Positions 1-9,600 of a stretch of DNA of 64,000 nucleotides are shown one piece after another. The stretch covers positions 186,001 through 250,000 of the forward strand of contig MEUZ01000003.1 of the NCBI GenBank assembly GCA_001772615.1. The letters are read 5' to 3'. How positions within the stretch are numbered: the stretch's first letter is position 1; each line of letters starts with the position of its first letter. The stretch is from a candidate division WWE3 bacterium RIFCSPHIGHO2_01_FULL_40_23. Its GTDB lineage: Bacteria; Patescibacteria; WWE3; UBA101185; 2-01-FULL-41-18. The position numbers were made by a program, and so were the translations under genes. The notes below the pieces were generated by a model. That model worked only from the letters and a program-made list of their open reading frames with translations. It made no database searches and was not told where the DNA came from.

Positions 1-496
1 TTTTAATTATCATGTCATTAGCAAGGATGGAACGGATGAATGAACCCCTTAAAACAGGGGTATTTGTAAACTTAAACAATCCCTTGAGCAAACTTTTGCC
101 TTTGATCCTCAAGCACTTCTGCGATAATAGAGGCTCAAGAAGTACAAGGCCGTTTAATACACCCGGCCGAAGTGCAGATAATCTAAGAAAGTAGGACCCT
201 CCAAGGCTCACACCAAGGGCGTAAAATCTCTCATGACCAAGCCCATTCATAAAATCAGCAAACACCATCGCTACGTTATCAACACTAAACTTGTCTCCAA
301 GGCTTTGAGACAATCCATATCCAGGAGCATCCACATTAAACACATGAAATCTATCTGAAAGAAACTCCGCGATACTCTCCACGTATTCATGGTTTCCATG
401 AAGCCCATGAGAAATAAGAAGAGGCGGGTTTTTAAAAGAGCCTTTCTCCGTAAAGTGTATCTTTAGACCCCCAGAGTCCGAAAATCCATCATGCAT
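1..496 (-). CDS. alpha/beta hydrolase (C-terminus beyond window)
   Basis: The reading frame runs leftward from an ATG at 496 (protein begins MHDGFSDSGG) and is open to the window edge, giving at least 165 residues. An HG oxyanion-hole motif (SHGLHGN, residues 29-35), a DAPGYGLS strand-loop (56-63) and the nucleophile elbow GVSLGG with Ser97 are the standard order of the alpha/beta hydrolase fold. The acid and histidine of the triad would lie outside the window. No signal peptide is seen, so it is probably a cytoplasmic esterase or peptidase; the substrate cannot be told. Its start overlaps that of the divergent glycerophosphodiesterase by six bases, so one of the two starts may really lie further in. 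Confidence 0.85.
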   Translation of the reverse strand, partial: MHDGFSDSGGLKIHFTEKGSFKNPPLLISHGLHGNHEYVESIAEFLSDRFHVFNVDAPGYGLSQSLGDKFSVDNVAMVFADFMNGLGHERFYALGVSLGGSYFLRLSALRPGVLNGLVLLEPLLSQKCLRIKGKSLLKGLFKFTNTPVLRGSFIRSILANDMIIK

Positions 497-1345
497 AAAA
501 ATAAGTATAATAAAACCGTGACAAAAAATGAATTTGAAGATTTTATAAAACAAACAAAAGCGAAAAAAGGTGTGGTGTGTTTTGCTCATCGCGGTGTTTC
601 AAGCCTGGCGCCTGGATGCAGTATTAAAGCTATTTCGTTGGGTTTTGAAACGCCCGAAGTTGATGGAATAGAATTTGACGTCCAAAAGACGTCCGATGGA
701 AAACTTGTTGTTCACCATAACTTTGCTCTGCGTTTGGGAGAACAAGAGGCATGGTTAAGGGATCTGTCTTTATCTCAAATTAGAAAGCACTTCCCACCTT
801 CACAACTTCCAGAGCTTGAGGATGTTTTAATCCTGTTTAAAAACAAAGACAAAATAGCTGATGTTGAAATAAAAGGGTTTGGCATAGCAAAAGAGATAAT
901 GGATCTATCCAAAAACTTAGGAGTTTATAAAAGTTGTGTTTTTACTTCCATCTATGATTCCATCAATGAGGAAATTAAAGAGTATGATCCTAATGCCGCA
1001 AGAATTTTCGGCTATCCTCATGACAGAGGTAAAAACCTTGCGATGAAAAAATGGGCACAGCCGCTTGTTAAACTAGCCGTTGTATACTTAAGATATAGCC
1101 TTCCTCATAAACTTCCACTGATCTTAAAGTCTTCCGGCACGCCCTTTATAAGCTTGTATCATAAGCTAATTACTAAAGACGCCGTAAGTTTAATACATAA
1201 AGACGGCGGGTACTGCATTGGAGCCACAATCAACCTGCAAAATGACACTTTAAATAGAGAGTCCCTAAACTCCATGAAACACATGAAAGATTGCGGTGTT
1301 GATGTCATCAAAACAGACTACCCGCAGTTAATAAGTGGGATCTAA
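491..1345 (+). CDS. glycerophosphodiester phosphodiesterase family protein
   Basis: The 284-residue protein has the GDPD TIM-barrel signature: AHRG with catalytic His33, the metal pair Glu61/Asp63 in IEFDV, second catalytic His75 in VVHH, and the metal ligand Glu126 in DVEIKG. The family hydrolyses glycerophosphodiesters to glycerol-3-phosphate and an alcohol. The loop after HRG reads APGCS where most family members have APENT, an unusual change near the active site, but all acid/base and metal residues are present. No signal peptide is visible, so it is probably cytoplasmic and may salvage lipid head groups. The start overlaps the divergent hydrolase gene and has no Shine-Dalgarno site. Confidence 0.88.
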   Translation: MHKNKYNKTVTKNEFEDFIKQTKAKKGVVCFAHRGVSSLAPGCSIKAISLGFETPEVDGIEFDVQKTSDGKLVVHHNFALRLGEQEAWLRDLSLSQIRKHFPPSQLPELEDVLILFKNKDKIADVEIKGFGIAKEIMDLSKNLGVYKSCVFTSIYDSINEEIKEYDPNAARIFGYPHDRGKNLAMKKWAQPLVKLAVVYLRYSLPHKLPLILKSSGTPFISLYHKLITKDAVSLIHKDGGYCIGATINLQNDTLNRESLNSMKHMKDCGVDVIKTDYPQLISGI

Positions 1346-1369
1346 GTGCAACCATAAACAGCTAAAAAA

Positions 1370-2956
1370 CTACTTTCTCACTAGGTATATTTTGTACCGA
1401 TCTCTTCGTACAATAGAGTTTCCAGGCAGATCCACTGCATCATAAACGCTATACGGACTATTAATCTTTATGTATAGATCCGGTTTATGAGTGTTATATG
1501 AAATGTCATTACTTCCATACTTCAAGTAAAAATCAGAGATGCTTGGCTTCTCATTTGTATCATAAGTTTTGATGTCATTTATCAGCTTTAATTTATCAAC
1601 TTCCGCCCTGATTTCTTTCCAGCCTCTTTTATACGTAAGCCCAAATACACCTCTTGTCATTTCTTTTCGTGCAACGCCTTCATACATTTTTCCAAAAACG
1701 TATGTTTTTTTCTTCCATGGATATTCCCGATCTGTATCTATAAACGCAAAATAGTTAAAAGATGCAGATGAGATAATAAGAACACTCAAAACGGATGCAG
1801 CAGGAAGCGGAAACTCTCTAAAAAACTTATAAAACTCGGTTGAAATAATAATAAACAAAGGAATTAAAAAATTATAGATGTGAGTGAGGGGAAATTTAAT
1901 AAAAACAAAGTAAGTAAAAAATGATGTTAAAAGCCATATTTCCATTAAATTCTCCGATTTTAAGCCTTTTAACTTATACAAATCGTATAAGTAAAGAATA
2001 ATAAATAAGGCCCAGGTAAAAACCGAAAGGTTATAAACATAACTTTTATTAACATATGCTCTTGCCACAGTCAGTGCTAAAGCCAACGCAAAAAGTACAG
2101 TTCTCTTAACATCCAGTTTTTTACTAAATGTATTTATCCAAAGTAAAGAACCCATAACCATTATGACCAGAAATTCTTTTGAGTGATACAAAGAAAAGAT
2201 AGATAAAGAAATAGATAGGGAATTTTTGGTGTCACTGAATACTCTTTCAAACAGTAGAAAATTTAAAGTTTTGGAAAAGGCAGGGTGAAGAAAGAAACGA
2301 ATGTAAAAGAGCATTGAAGTTATAAAAACTGTGGAAATGTAAACAAATAAAGATTTTAACTTTCTTGCAATTAAAAGGCTGACAGTAGTTGGGATAATAA
2401 ACGCAAGAGCATCGTAATGAAAAAGAAGTGCTGCCCCTGATACAAGACCGTTTAGTATGGGTATCTTTACGCTACTCTTGTTTTCACTTAACTGATTGCA
2501 AGTAAGTAGGATAGAAAGGCACCCTAAAGCAAGAACAAAAGGCGGAAACTGCAAATACCTTGACATTGCAATAAGAAGTCCTGAAAGAGATATAAAGATC
2601 AGGGAAATAAGTGCCGATTTTTCTCCATAGACTCTTCTTGCCAGTAAGAATGCCACAATAACAAACACAATACCTATTACCGCATATGGAAACCTGTGTA
2701 TAAGCTCAATATTGTTTAAGTTATTTACAAAAAAATTTACAAGATAAGTTACAACAAACTGTCCAGGGCCCTTCTTCTGCTCCACTAAAAAGTCAAAAAA
2801 GCTTTTTTTAGTAAACAAAAACCCGAGGACATCTACTTCATCGCTCACGAATTCAGAATATCCAAGCTTAACAAATCTAAAAAATATGGCCGTCAAGAAG
2901 GCTAATCCAAAAAAAAGACCATAGAACACTTTGTTCCATTTAATAACAGTTGCCAT
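1370..2956 (-). CDS. GT39/PMT-like multi-spanning glycosyltransferase
   Basis: This 528-residue protein has roughly eleven hydrophobic segments and a hydrophilic C-terminal domain of about 130 residues. Just after the first membrane helix is an acidic pair Asp39-Glu40 (FVSDEVD), the place where GT39/ArnT-like enzymes carry their catalytic carboxylates. Such enzymes use a polyprenyl-phosphate sugar and transfer it to an outside acceptor. It is divergent from the exported hydrolase at 3029 and convergent with the glycerophosphodiesterase. It resembles the two GT39-like proteins of the glycan island at 49-57 kb in architecture only. Family assignment is by topology and the acidic loop; sugar and acceptor are unknown. 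Confidence 0.7.
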   Translation of the reverse strand: MATVIKWNKVFYGLFFGLAFLTAIFFRFVKLGYSEFVSDEVDVLGFLFTKKSFFDFLVEQKKGPGQFVVTYLVNFFVNNLNNIELIHRFPYAVIGIVFVIVAFLLARRVYGEKSALISLIFISLSGLLIAMSRYLQFPPFVLALGCLSILLTCNQLSENKSSVKIPILNGLVSGAALLFHYDALAFIIPTTVSLLIARKLKSLFVYISTVFITSMLFYIRFFLHPAFSKTLNFLLFERVFSDTKNSLSISLSIFSLYHSKEFLVIMVMGSLLWINTFSKKLDVKRTVLFALALALTVARAYVNKSYVYNLSVFTWALFIILYLYDLYKLKGLKSENLMEIWLLTSFFTYFVFIKFPLTHIYNFLIPLFIIISTEFYKFFREFPLPAASVLSVLIISSASFNYFAFIDTDREYPWKKKTYVFGKMYEGVARKEMTRGVFGLTYKRGWKEIRAEVDKLKLINDIKTYDTNEKPSISDFYLKYGSNDISYNTHKPDLYIKINSPYSVYDAVDLPGNSIVRRDRYKIYLVRK

Positions 2957-3028
2957 AAAATTATTTATTTCACACTTTCCTCTTCTTATATTACAACAAC
3001 TAGAACTAAAAATTGCTTAAAATATAAC

Positions 3029-4102
3029 ATGCCTTTTAACAGACAACTCCTGCTACTACTGCTAGTCCTTCTAATTGCTATATCAGCCTTAATTTTATAT
3101 AACAAGAATTCAAATACGGGTTCGCCCCTCCAAATTTCTAACACCACTCTTAACGGAGGGGTAGATGAAGAGGAGGAACCTCACCCCCTTACAATTGAGT
3201 ATCTAAGAAACTTGGAAACTCCTGGAAGCGACATAGTAATAGAGCAAACGCTAAGTCCCGGATCAAATTATGAAAGGTATATAGTTTCATATAAATCCGA
3301 GGGACTAAAGATCTATGCCTTAATGACGGTTCCAAAAACCGAAAAACCTGAAAAAGGCTTCCCTGTTGTCGTGTTTAACCACGGATATATTCAACCGTCT
3401 CAATATAGAACAGCCGAAAGATATATAGCCTACACCGACACTTTTTCAAGAAACGGTTATATAGTTCTTAAATCTGATTATAGAGGCCACGGAAGCTCGG
3501 AAGGAACTCCAAGAGGGGGGTATGGCTACCCGGATTACGTAATTGATATTCTTAACGCGGTGGAGTCAATAAGAAAATACCCTTCAGCCGACCCGGACAA
3601 AATAGGCATGTGGGGACATTCTATGGGGGGCTTTATTACCATAAGGTCAATGGTTGCAAGAGACACTATAAAAGCGGGAGTGATATGGGCGGGTGTGAGT
3701 GGATCTTATGAAGAGTTACTTTATAACTGGAGGAGAAGGGCTACTTCCACATCCGGCTCCCCTACTCCGACTCTTTCAACAAGAGGGGGAAGCTGGAGAA
3801 ATGAACTGGTGCAAAAATACAAAACTCCAGAGGAAAACCCTGAATTCTGGAATAGTATCTCCGCTAATTTTTATGTTAATGATATATCAGGACCCTTACA
3901 GCTCCACCACGGAACTGCTGACACATCCGTCCCTTTAAGGTTTTCACAAAAACTTGAAGAGGACTTAAAGAAAGTTAATAAAGAGGTGGAGCTTCACACT
4001 TATACCGGTGATGACCATAACCTATCCGCTAATCTTTTCACTGCATTAGACAGATCAGTTAAATTCTTTGACAAGTATCTGAAGGAGAATAAAGTGGAAT
4101 AA
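3029..4102 (+). CDS. exported or membrane-anchored S9-like alpha/beta hydrolase
   Basis: Residues 6-23 are a leucine-rich helix (signal anchor), followed by an acidic linker and a hydrolase domain of about 280 residues. The fold markers are NHGY (oxyanion region), SDYRGHGSSEG, the elbow GHSMGG with Ser198, Asp298 in HHGTADTSVP and His330 in DDHNLS, so the full catalytic triad is present. This layout fits prolyl-oligopeptidase/acylaminoacyl-peptidase-type or dienelactone hydrolase-type enzymes. It most likely acts outside the membrane on peptides or esters. The start has no Shine-Dalgarno; an AT-rich -10-like TAAAAT lies 5 bases upstream. The Ldh_2-family gene follows after 20 bases but has its own promoter. 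Confidence 0.87.
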   Translation: MPFNRQLLLLLLVLLIAISALILYNKNSNTGSPLQISNTTLNGGVDEEEEPHPLTIEYLRNLETPGSDIVIEQTLSPGSNYERYIVSYKSEGLKIYALMTVPKTEKPEKGFPVVVFNHGYIQPSQYRTAERYIAYTDTFSRNGYIVLKSDYRGHGSSEGTPRGGYGYPDYVIDILNAVESIRKYPSADPDKIGMWGHSMGGFITIRSMVARDTIKAGVIWAGVSGSYEELLYNWRRRATSTSGSPTPTLSTRGGSWRNELVQKYKTPEENPEFWNSISANFYVNDISGPLQLHHGTADTSVPLRFSQKLEEDLKKVNKEVELHTYTGDDHNLSANLFTALDRSVKFFDKYLKENKVE

Positions 4103-4107
4103 AACTA

Positions 4108-4116
4108 TGCTATATT
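4108..4116 (+). promoter_or_regulatory. extended -10 promoter, start-codon proximal
   Basis: TGC-TATATT is an extended -10 element lying just after the stop codon of the upstream hydrolase. Exactly six bases separate TATATT from the ATG at 4123, so transcription should begin at or next to the start codon (leaderless mRNA). No convincing -35 box is present, as is usual for extended -10 promoters. Confidence 0.55.
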
Positions 4117-4122
4117 CCACAT

Positions 4123-5106
4123 ATGAAGATAAAATTATCAAAACTTGAATCCCTCACCAAAAAAGCTTTAAAAAAATATGGCTACACTACAAAAGAAGTT
4201 AAAATTATAAAAGATGTTTTGTTATATGCCCAGCTTAGAGGAAACAATCAGGGGGTAGTCAAACTTATTGGTAAAGGCATACCAAAAAGAGAGGCGGCCC
4301 AAGCACCTGTCATCGTTAACCAAACACGTGTTTCCGCTCTTGTTGACGGAAATAAAACACACGCAATGGTTGTTATGAACTTACTAACCGATTTAGCTTT
4401 AAAAAAAGCTAAAAGAGCTGGTGTTGGCGTAACCGGAAGCTTTAATACCGAGGAGTCAACCGGCGCGCTTGGATACTACGTTAATAAGATAGCTAAAGAA
4501 GGCTTAATAGGGATTGCGTTTTCATCTTCTCCTTTTCAAACAACCGCACCTTATGGTTCAAATGAAGCCCGGTTCTGCACAAATCCTATTGCCTATGGGA
4601 TTCCTACAAAGGCCGATCCAATAATTTTTGATATGACCACTTCGGCAATGGCATACTACGGGCTTATTGAAGCTAAAACTGCGGGTAGAAATGTGCCAGA
4701 AGGAATAGGTTATGACTCACAGGGCTACCCTACAACCAACCCTGCAGAAATAATGAACGGTGCATTAAAAACAATCGCAGGACATAAAGGTTCAGGCCTT
4801 GCTTTGGTTGTACAAATTCTGGCAGGCGCGTTTGTGGGTGCAGATTCATTCGACAATAATAGTGATAATTCGGGAAATTTAGTTATGGGTATTGACCCTA
4901 ATATTTTTGTCTCAACGGAAGAGTTTAAAGATAGAGTTTCAAGCATTATTTCCAAAGTAAAATCCGCAAGAAAACTAAATACCGTAAATGAAATCCTTGT
5001 TCCGGGAGAAAGAGGAAATAGATTAACTAAACAGAGGCTTGAATCAAACGAGATAGAAATAGAGGAAAACCTCTTTCGGGAATTGGAAAAGGTAGCAAAG
5101 GGGTAA
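4123..5106 (+). CDS. malate/L-lactate dehydrogenase (Ldh_2) family oxidoreductase
   Basis: The protein (327 residues, slightly short for a family of about 340-360) matches the NAD(P)-dependent Ldh_2/AllD/ComC family: GALGYY, the strand IIFDMTTSAMAYYG, PTTNPAEI and the glycine-rich AGHKGSGLALVV near residue 225. These enzymes reduce or oxidise 2-oxo/2-hydroxy acids. The block that normally reads SNHFGAAGYY, where the histidine is the proposed catalytic base, reads EESTGALGYY here, so the histidine seems to be replaced. Either the alignment shifts locally or the enzyme has an altered chemistry. It is transcribed from its own start-proximal promoter. Confidence 0.82.
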   Translation: MKIKLSKLESLTKKALKKYGYTTKEVKIIKDVLLYAQLRGNNQGVVKLIGKGIPKREAAQAPVIVNQTRVSALVDGNKTHAMVVMNLLTDLALKKAKRAGVGVTGSFNTEESTGALGYYVNKIAKEGLIGIAFSSSPFQTTAPYGSNEARFCTNPIAYGIPTKADPIIFDMTTSAMAYYGLIEAKTAGRNVPEGIGYDSQGYPTTNPAEIMNGALKTIAGHKGSGLALVVQILAGAFVGADSFDNNSDNSGNLVMGIDPNIFVSTEEFKDRVSSIISKVKSARKLNTVNEILVPGERGNRLTKQRLESNEIEIEENLFRELEKVAKG

Positions 5107-5136
5107 GACAAGGTTTCTATCCTACCCCTATAGTAG

Positions 5137-5523
5137 CTATAGATCATAGATGATGGGAATTTCCAGTTTTCTTAAGGTCCCTTTAATTCGGTTAACCTCA
5201 TAGTCAGGGAGATACCCAAGGCCAATGATAAGAACTATCATATCTGTTCGGCCCAGGGTCCTGTCAGACAGAGCACCAAAAGTAGAACTTTCAGGAAGGC
5301 CCATTTGCGCGCACAAAGCTGAAACAATCTTCTCAAGGCCCTCTGATGAATCTCTAATCCGATAACCGATCAGCTGGGTTTTAGGGTTGGAACCAAAGTA
5401 AACTCTCACCTTTCGCATCCATTCAGACTGGCCAGGAAGTGGTTCCAACTCAAGCAAGAGAGCAAAAGCTTCCCCCAAGTACGTACTGACCGACAATCTT
5501 TGACTGCCTAGGTCAATGTCCAT
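5137..5523 (-). CDS. hypothetical protein, 128 residues
   Basis: I do not recognise this protein. The frame is open from 5568, but the ATG at 5523 (MDIDLGSQRL) is preceded by AAGGTGAG at a normal spacing, a clear Shine-Dalgarno, so I chose it over the upstream ATG. The protein is soluble, with alternating strands and helices (VRVYFGSNPKTQLIGYRI, MIVLIIGLGYLPDYE) and a C-terminal IPIIYDL strand, consistent with a compact alpha/beta fold. It is convergent with the Ldh_2 gene (30 bases between stops) and divergent from the FecR gene. No cofactor or catalytic motif is evident. Confidence 0.6.
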   Translation of the reverse strand: MDIDLGSQRLSVSTYLGEAFALLLELEPLPGQSEWMRKVRVYFGSNPKTQLIGYRIRDSSEGLEKIVSALCAQMGLPESSTFGALSDRTLGRTDMIVLIIGLGYLPDYEVNRIKGTLRKLEIPIIYDL

Positions 5524-5628
5524 CTTTCTCACCTTTCTTGTAGAGATGCCACAGATTCTAGCATACATACTGAAAGCTATTAAAACATAGACAGATATAA
5601 ATGTAAGTGTATAAAATGAACCCAGCTT

Positions 5629-6642
5629 ATGGAAAATTCTGAAGAAACTCCTGTAAAAGAAGTAAAAGAGGAAAAAAAGAAAAAGGGAAGCTTCCTTAAA
5701 AGTGTTTTTTCTTTCTTCTTAACAATTGCGGTAATGGCGGGAAGCTATTACCTTTTTACAACGGTTTTTAAAAAAGAAAGAATAATACTGGTAAAAGAGT
5801 ACGGAGAAGTTTTTTATAAAGAAGAAGATACATCCTACACACAGACCCTAACTGATGAAACGGAAATAAAAAATAAAACTTTCGTAAAGACTGAAGAGGG
5901 AGAGGCCCAGGTAACTCTTCCCGACAACTCGTTAATTTCACTTGATAAAAACACAGAAATTCAAATAAATTATGACAAAGACTCAACAACAATAAATCAG
6001 GTTATCGGAAATACCTGGAACAGAATAGGAAAAACTCTTAAAAAAAGGGATTATTCGGTTTCAGCACCTTCAGCCCTCGCTACTGTGAGAGGCACTAAAT
6101 ACTGGGTGCAGGTTATAGACATTAGCTACTCAAATGTGTATGTAATTGAAAACAAAGTGGAAACTAGCCAACTCCAAATTACTGATTCCATAAAAAGGGT
6201 CCTCTACACAACAACTGTTAAAAAAGGAGATTATGCAAAAGTCCCCGATCCTCTCACAGGAAAGCTTGAGGTATTTGAAATTCCGGATGAAATAAAAAAT
6301 TCAGCCTGGTTCAGAAAAAATATAGGGATAGATAAAGAATTTAACAGGAGACAAAACGAAGATCCACTTAACATCCTTAAAAAGGTTTTTGTGATTAAGT
6401 TATCTCTTGCGGAAGGGCATACAAACGAAGAGGTATGCGAGCAGGTTAAATACCCTGTGCTCATTGATATGTATTTGGACGTGCTTAAAGGAGTCGGCAA
6501 GCTTGATAGCGAAAAATATACTTTCCTCAAAAGATATATGTCAGAAGTTAGCAGTAGTTGCAAAGATGGAAAATTAACTCAGGAAGAGATTAAAAGAATT
6601 GATAACATAACCTCAGGTTATGACTTAGAAGACTTTGAATAA
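5629..6642 (+). CDS. membrane-anchored FecR-domain protein
   Basis: A lysine-rich cytoplasmic tail is followed by one membrane helix (about residues 25-46) and an outside domain with FecR signatures: LPDNSLISLDKNTEIQI (about 100-118), the NTWNRIGK segment and SAPSALATVRGTKYWV (about 145-162). FecR domains classically pass an outside signal to a sigma factor, but no sigma-factor gene is nearby, and in these lineages FecR domains may be structural or sensory modules. The roughly 110 C-terminal residues are helical and unassigned. The gene is convergent with the giant surface-protein gene, with one base between the stops. TATAAA about 13 bases before the ATG suggests a very short leader. Confidence 0.8.
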   Translation: MENSEETPVKEVKEEKKKKGSFLKSVFSFFLTIAVMAGSYYLFTTVFKKERIILVKEYGEVFYKEEDTSYTQTLTDETEIKNKTFVKTEEGEAQVTLPDNSLISLDKNTEIQINYDKDSTTINQVIGNTWNRIGKTLKKRDYSVSAPSALATVRGTKYWVQVIDISYSNVYVIENKVETSQLQITDSIKRVLYTTTVKKGDYAKVPDPLTGKLEVFEIPDEIKNSAWFRKNIGIDKEFNRRQNEDPLNILKKVFVIKLSLAEGHTNEEVCEQVKYPVLIDMYLDVLKGVGKLDSEKYTFLKRYMSEVSSSCKDGKLTQEEIKRIDNITSGYDLEDFE

Positions 6643-6643
6643 A

Positions 6644-9600
6644 TCAGGAATTTTTCTTGTAGTAAATTACCCCTCCCACACCAAGTAGAAGCATTAACAA
6701 AAGAAGAAGCCACCATCTTAGTGAGAAGAGTAATCCTGGAGGCTCTGCTACAGGCTCCACTGCCGCCTGCACACCAAGGGTTTCTTCTTTCTGCTCTTCC
6801 TCTTTAACTTCCTCCTTTGGTTCTTCTGGTTTTTCCTCCTCGGGTGTCTCTATTACTTCGGGCGGTGTTACTGTAGTTGTTCCGGCAACTTGAGGGGCTT
6901 CCTCTTTGGGCGGGTCATGCTTGTCATTATTATCATCTTTGCTGTCTCTGTCAGGCGGGTTATCAGGTTCTGGAATAGAAATAGTTAAAGTGTCTGATGC
7001 AAAACTTGTTTCCACATTCCCTGCCTGATCGGTAGCCCTGGTTTCAAATGTGTAAGTGCCGGATGAAAGAGTGGGCGTGAAAGTAAAGTCTTCATTTGAT
7101 TCATCAAAACTTCCGTCAGATGCGATAGCTTGCACCCATGAACCTCCGTTTATTCTATATTCAACCTTAACTACATTCATCGCCGAATCGGAAGCTGAAC
7201 CAGTATAAGTCGGGTTGGCTTTTGCTTCAGGATCAGGTGAATAAACATTCAGAAGCGAATTAGGTTCAGTTTGATCAACCCTTAAACTTGCAGAGGATTC
7301 AGGACTAAGATTTCCATTCGTAAAGAGAAGTAAACTGTCAAAACTTGTAAATATGGCAGCTATTTTAATCTCCGTAGCTAAGCTAAACGTAGAAAAACTT
7401 GGACTAAACCCCGTACTATCCTCCGCCCAGACAAAAACATTGTATAAACCCTCATTAAAATTGGTCGTAAATGTTGTTGCATTTCCTAAAGGTGTAGGCT
7501 CCACAGTCTCTGTCCCTTCAACCCTGTACCAGTAATTGGAAATTCCCGAAAAAAGATCTGTTGAAGGGATAAAGGTCCAAAGCTGTGTTGTTAAATTGGT
7601 CGGATTTGTTGTGGTCGGTACTCCAGGAGCAGATGGAACCTCACTATCTATAAAAAATGGACCCAAGTGAGCGGTAGAAGTCCAATTACCGGCATTATCC
7701 ATAGTGGCTATATGGAAGTAGTTACTATTTCCATTTGGAAGAGAGGGGCTAGTCTCCTCATATAGATCGTCGGTTGTGTACTCTACGGATACAGGTCCTG
7801 TCATTGTGTCAGGCGAGGTATTCCATTCAGTGTAAAAGCCAAAAACTCCCGAGCCTTCCACATCATCTCCCCCTTCCCATCCCACATCAACAGTGTTGTC
7901 AGAACTCCACGTTGACAGCGAGTGGCTTATTTCAAAAGGAAAGGGATCAATCGGAAGAGTTTTATCAAATAAAACAAAAGACTCATCGGTTGTACCTGTA
8001 ACCTCGGGACCAGAAGTTTCAGTAAGATCGGAGTAATTGATAGAGAAAAATACAAGACCTTCCTGATCGGTATCTTTAAGGACATAAGTAGCGCTCCAGA
8101 TATTTTTACCAAGATCTGAAACAGTTACATCACTTTGGCCTTGTATGCTTACGGAAGGAGTTGAAAGGAGTGGTTCCGAAGCCATGAAAAGTAACGTGAC
8201 AGTATCCGAAACCTTGGCAACATCTAAAAAATTAACATTATCAGAGAATATTGAAACATCCGTCAAAAAAGGCGGGCTGTTGATTGTAAAAACAGAGTCC
8301 GATATATCTGACACCGTATTGGTTCCATCGTTGACACTCACAATAACCTGAACCGTATCGGAATTCATAGCCGGGGCACTAAACGAGTAAAGACCGCTGT
8401 TGCCAAGACCTGAAATGATGGATGTCGTTGTGCTTCCCCCATCGGTAGTGTAAAAAAGATCAACGGTTAAAATCTCCTGCTTAGCAGTAACGTCAGGATC
8501 AGAAGCCTCCCAAGATACATCAATGGTGTCACCTGCCTGATAAAATTCCCCTCCATTAGGCGAAACCACACTCACAGTTGGAGGCGTGCTGCTATAAGCG
8601 ACTTGTACAGAAATATAGTCTACAAATACGGTCTGTGAGTCCTTGGCAGGAGCTTCCCTTTTAACGGAATAAGCTACCCCGAAATCGGAAGAGTTAAGGA
8701 TAGAAGGCGTTAAGGCCAAACCCCAAAGGTCTGTGGATGAACCGTAAGAAGCAGTTGCATCAATGTTATTTGTGTATTCGGATCCGGCTGCCGTAACGGC
8801 TTTGTTGTCTCCTGCCTCTGCACCCGATACCACAAGGCTTACGAACTCATCCCTCGTAGTATTATCCCTTGCAACACTGACAGTTCTTTCTATATTAACC
8901 TTGACACCCTCGATAACTGCGGTTGAAGGTATGTTTAAATTAAAGCCTGTGGCTACAAGATTTTCTGAAATATCATTGGTTGTAGGAAGTGCAACTGAAG
9001 CTTTGACATCATCGGATACATAAACACTGACAACATTTGACCACTGAATTCCCGAACCAGAAACTGCTGAAACAGTAGGGCTGACAACAACAAACAAAGT
9101 AAAGTGATCAAGTCCGTTAATTTCAACAACTTTTTCTTCTTTGACAGCTTCCACCCCTTCATCTACTCCCGTATAAGTTTCCCCGTCTTCCGAATACAAA
9201 ACCTCAAGATCAGAAACAGGCACCTCCTCCACTTTCCCATCTCCATTCTCATCAGGATAAGGAAGGGTCAGATTATACTCAAAACTCCCATTTTCCATAT
9301 CCGAAGTTATCTCATATGCAGTATTGGAAACCGCGTTTAGTTCTGAAACCTCTGCATCAGAAAGATTAACTTCTTTTATTGTCAACTTCCCTGGGTTTGA
9401 AAGTTTAGTAAATTTAACCGAAACCTTTGTGTCTTTATATTTGTACTCCACCCCTTCCTTTACATCATCTTTTGTCTTTTCGGTCTTGGCATCAACACTC
9501 TCCCATAACTTCTCTTCTGAATTGGGTTCTGTACTTTCATCAGTCAGAGCTTCGGGTTGATTCTGCACACTATTCTCTGTTTGTAGTGCACTATCTAAGG

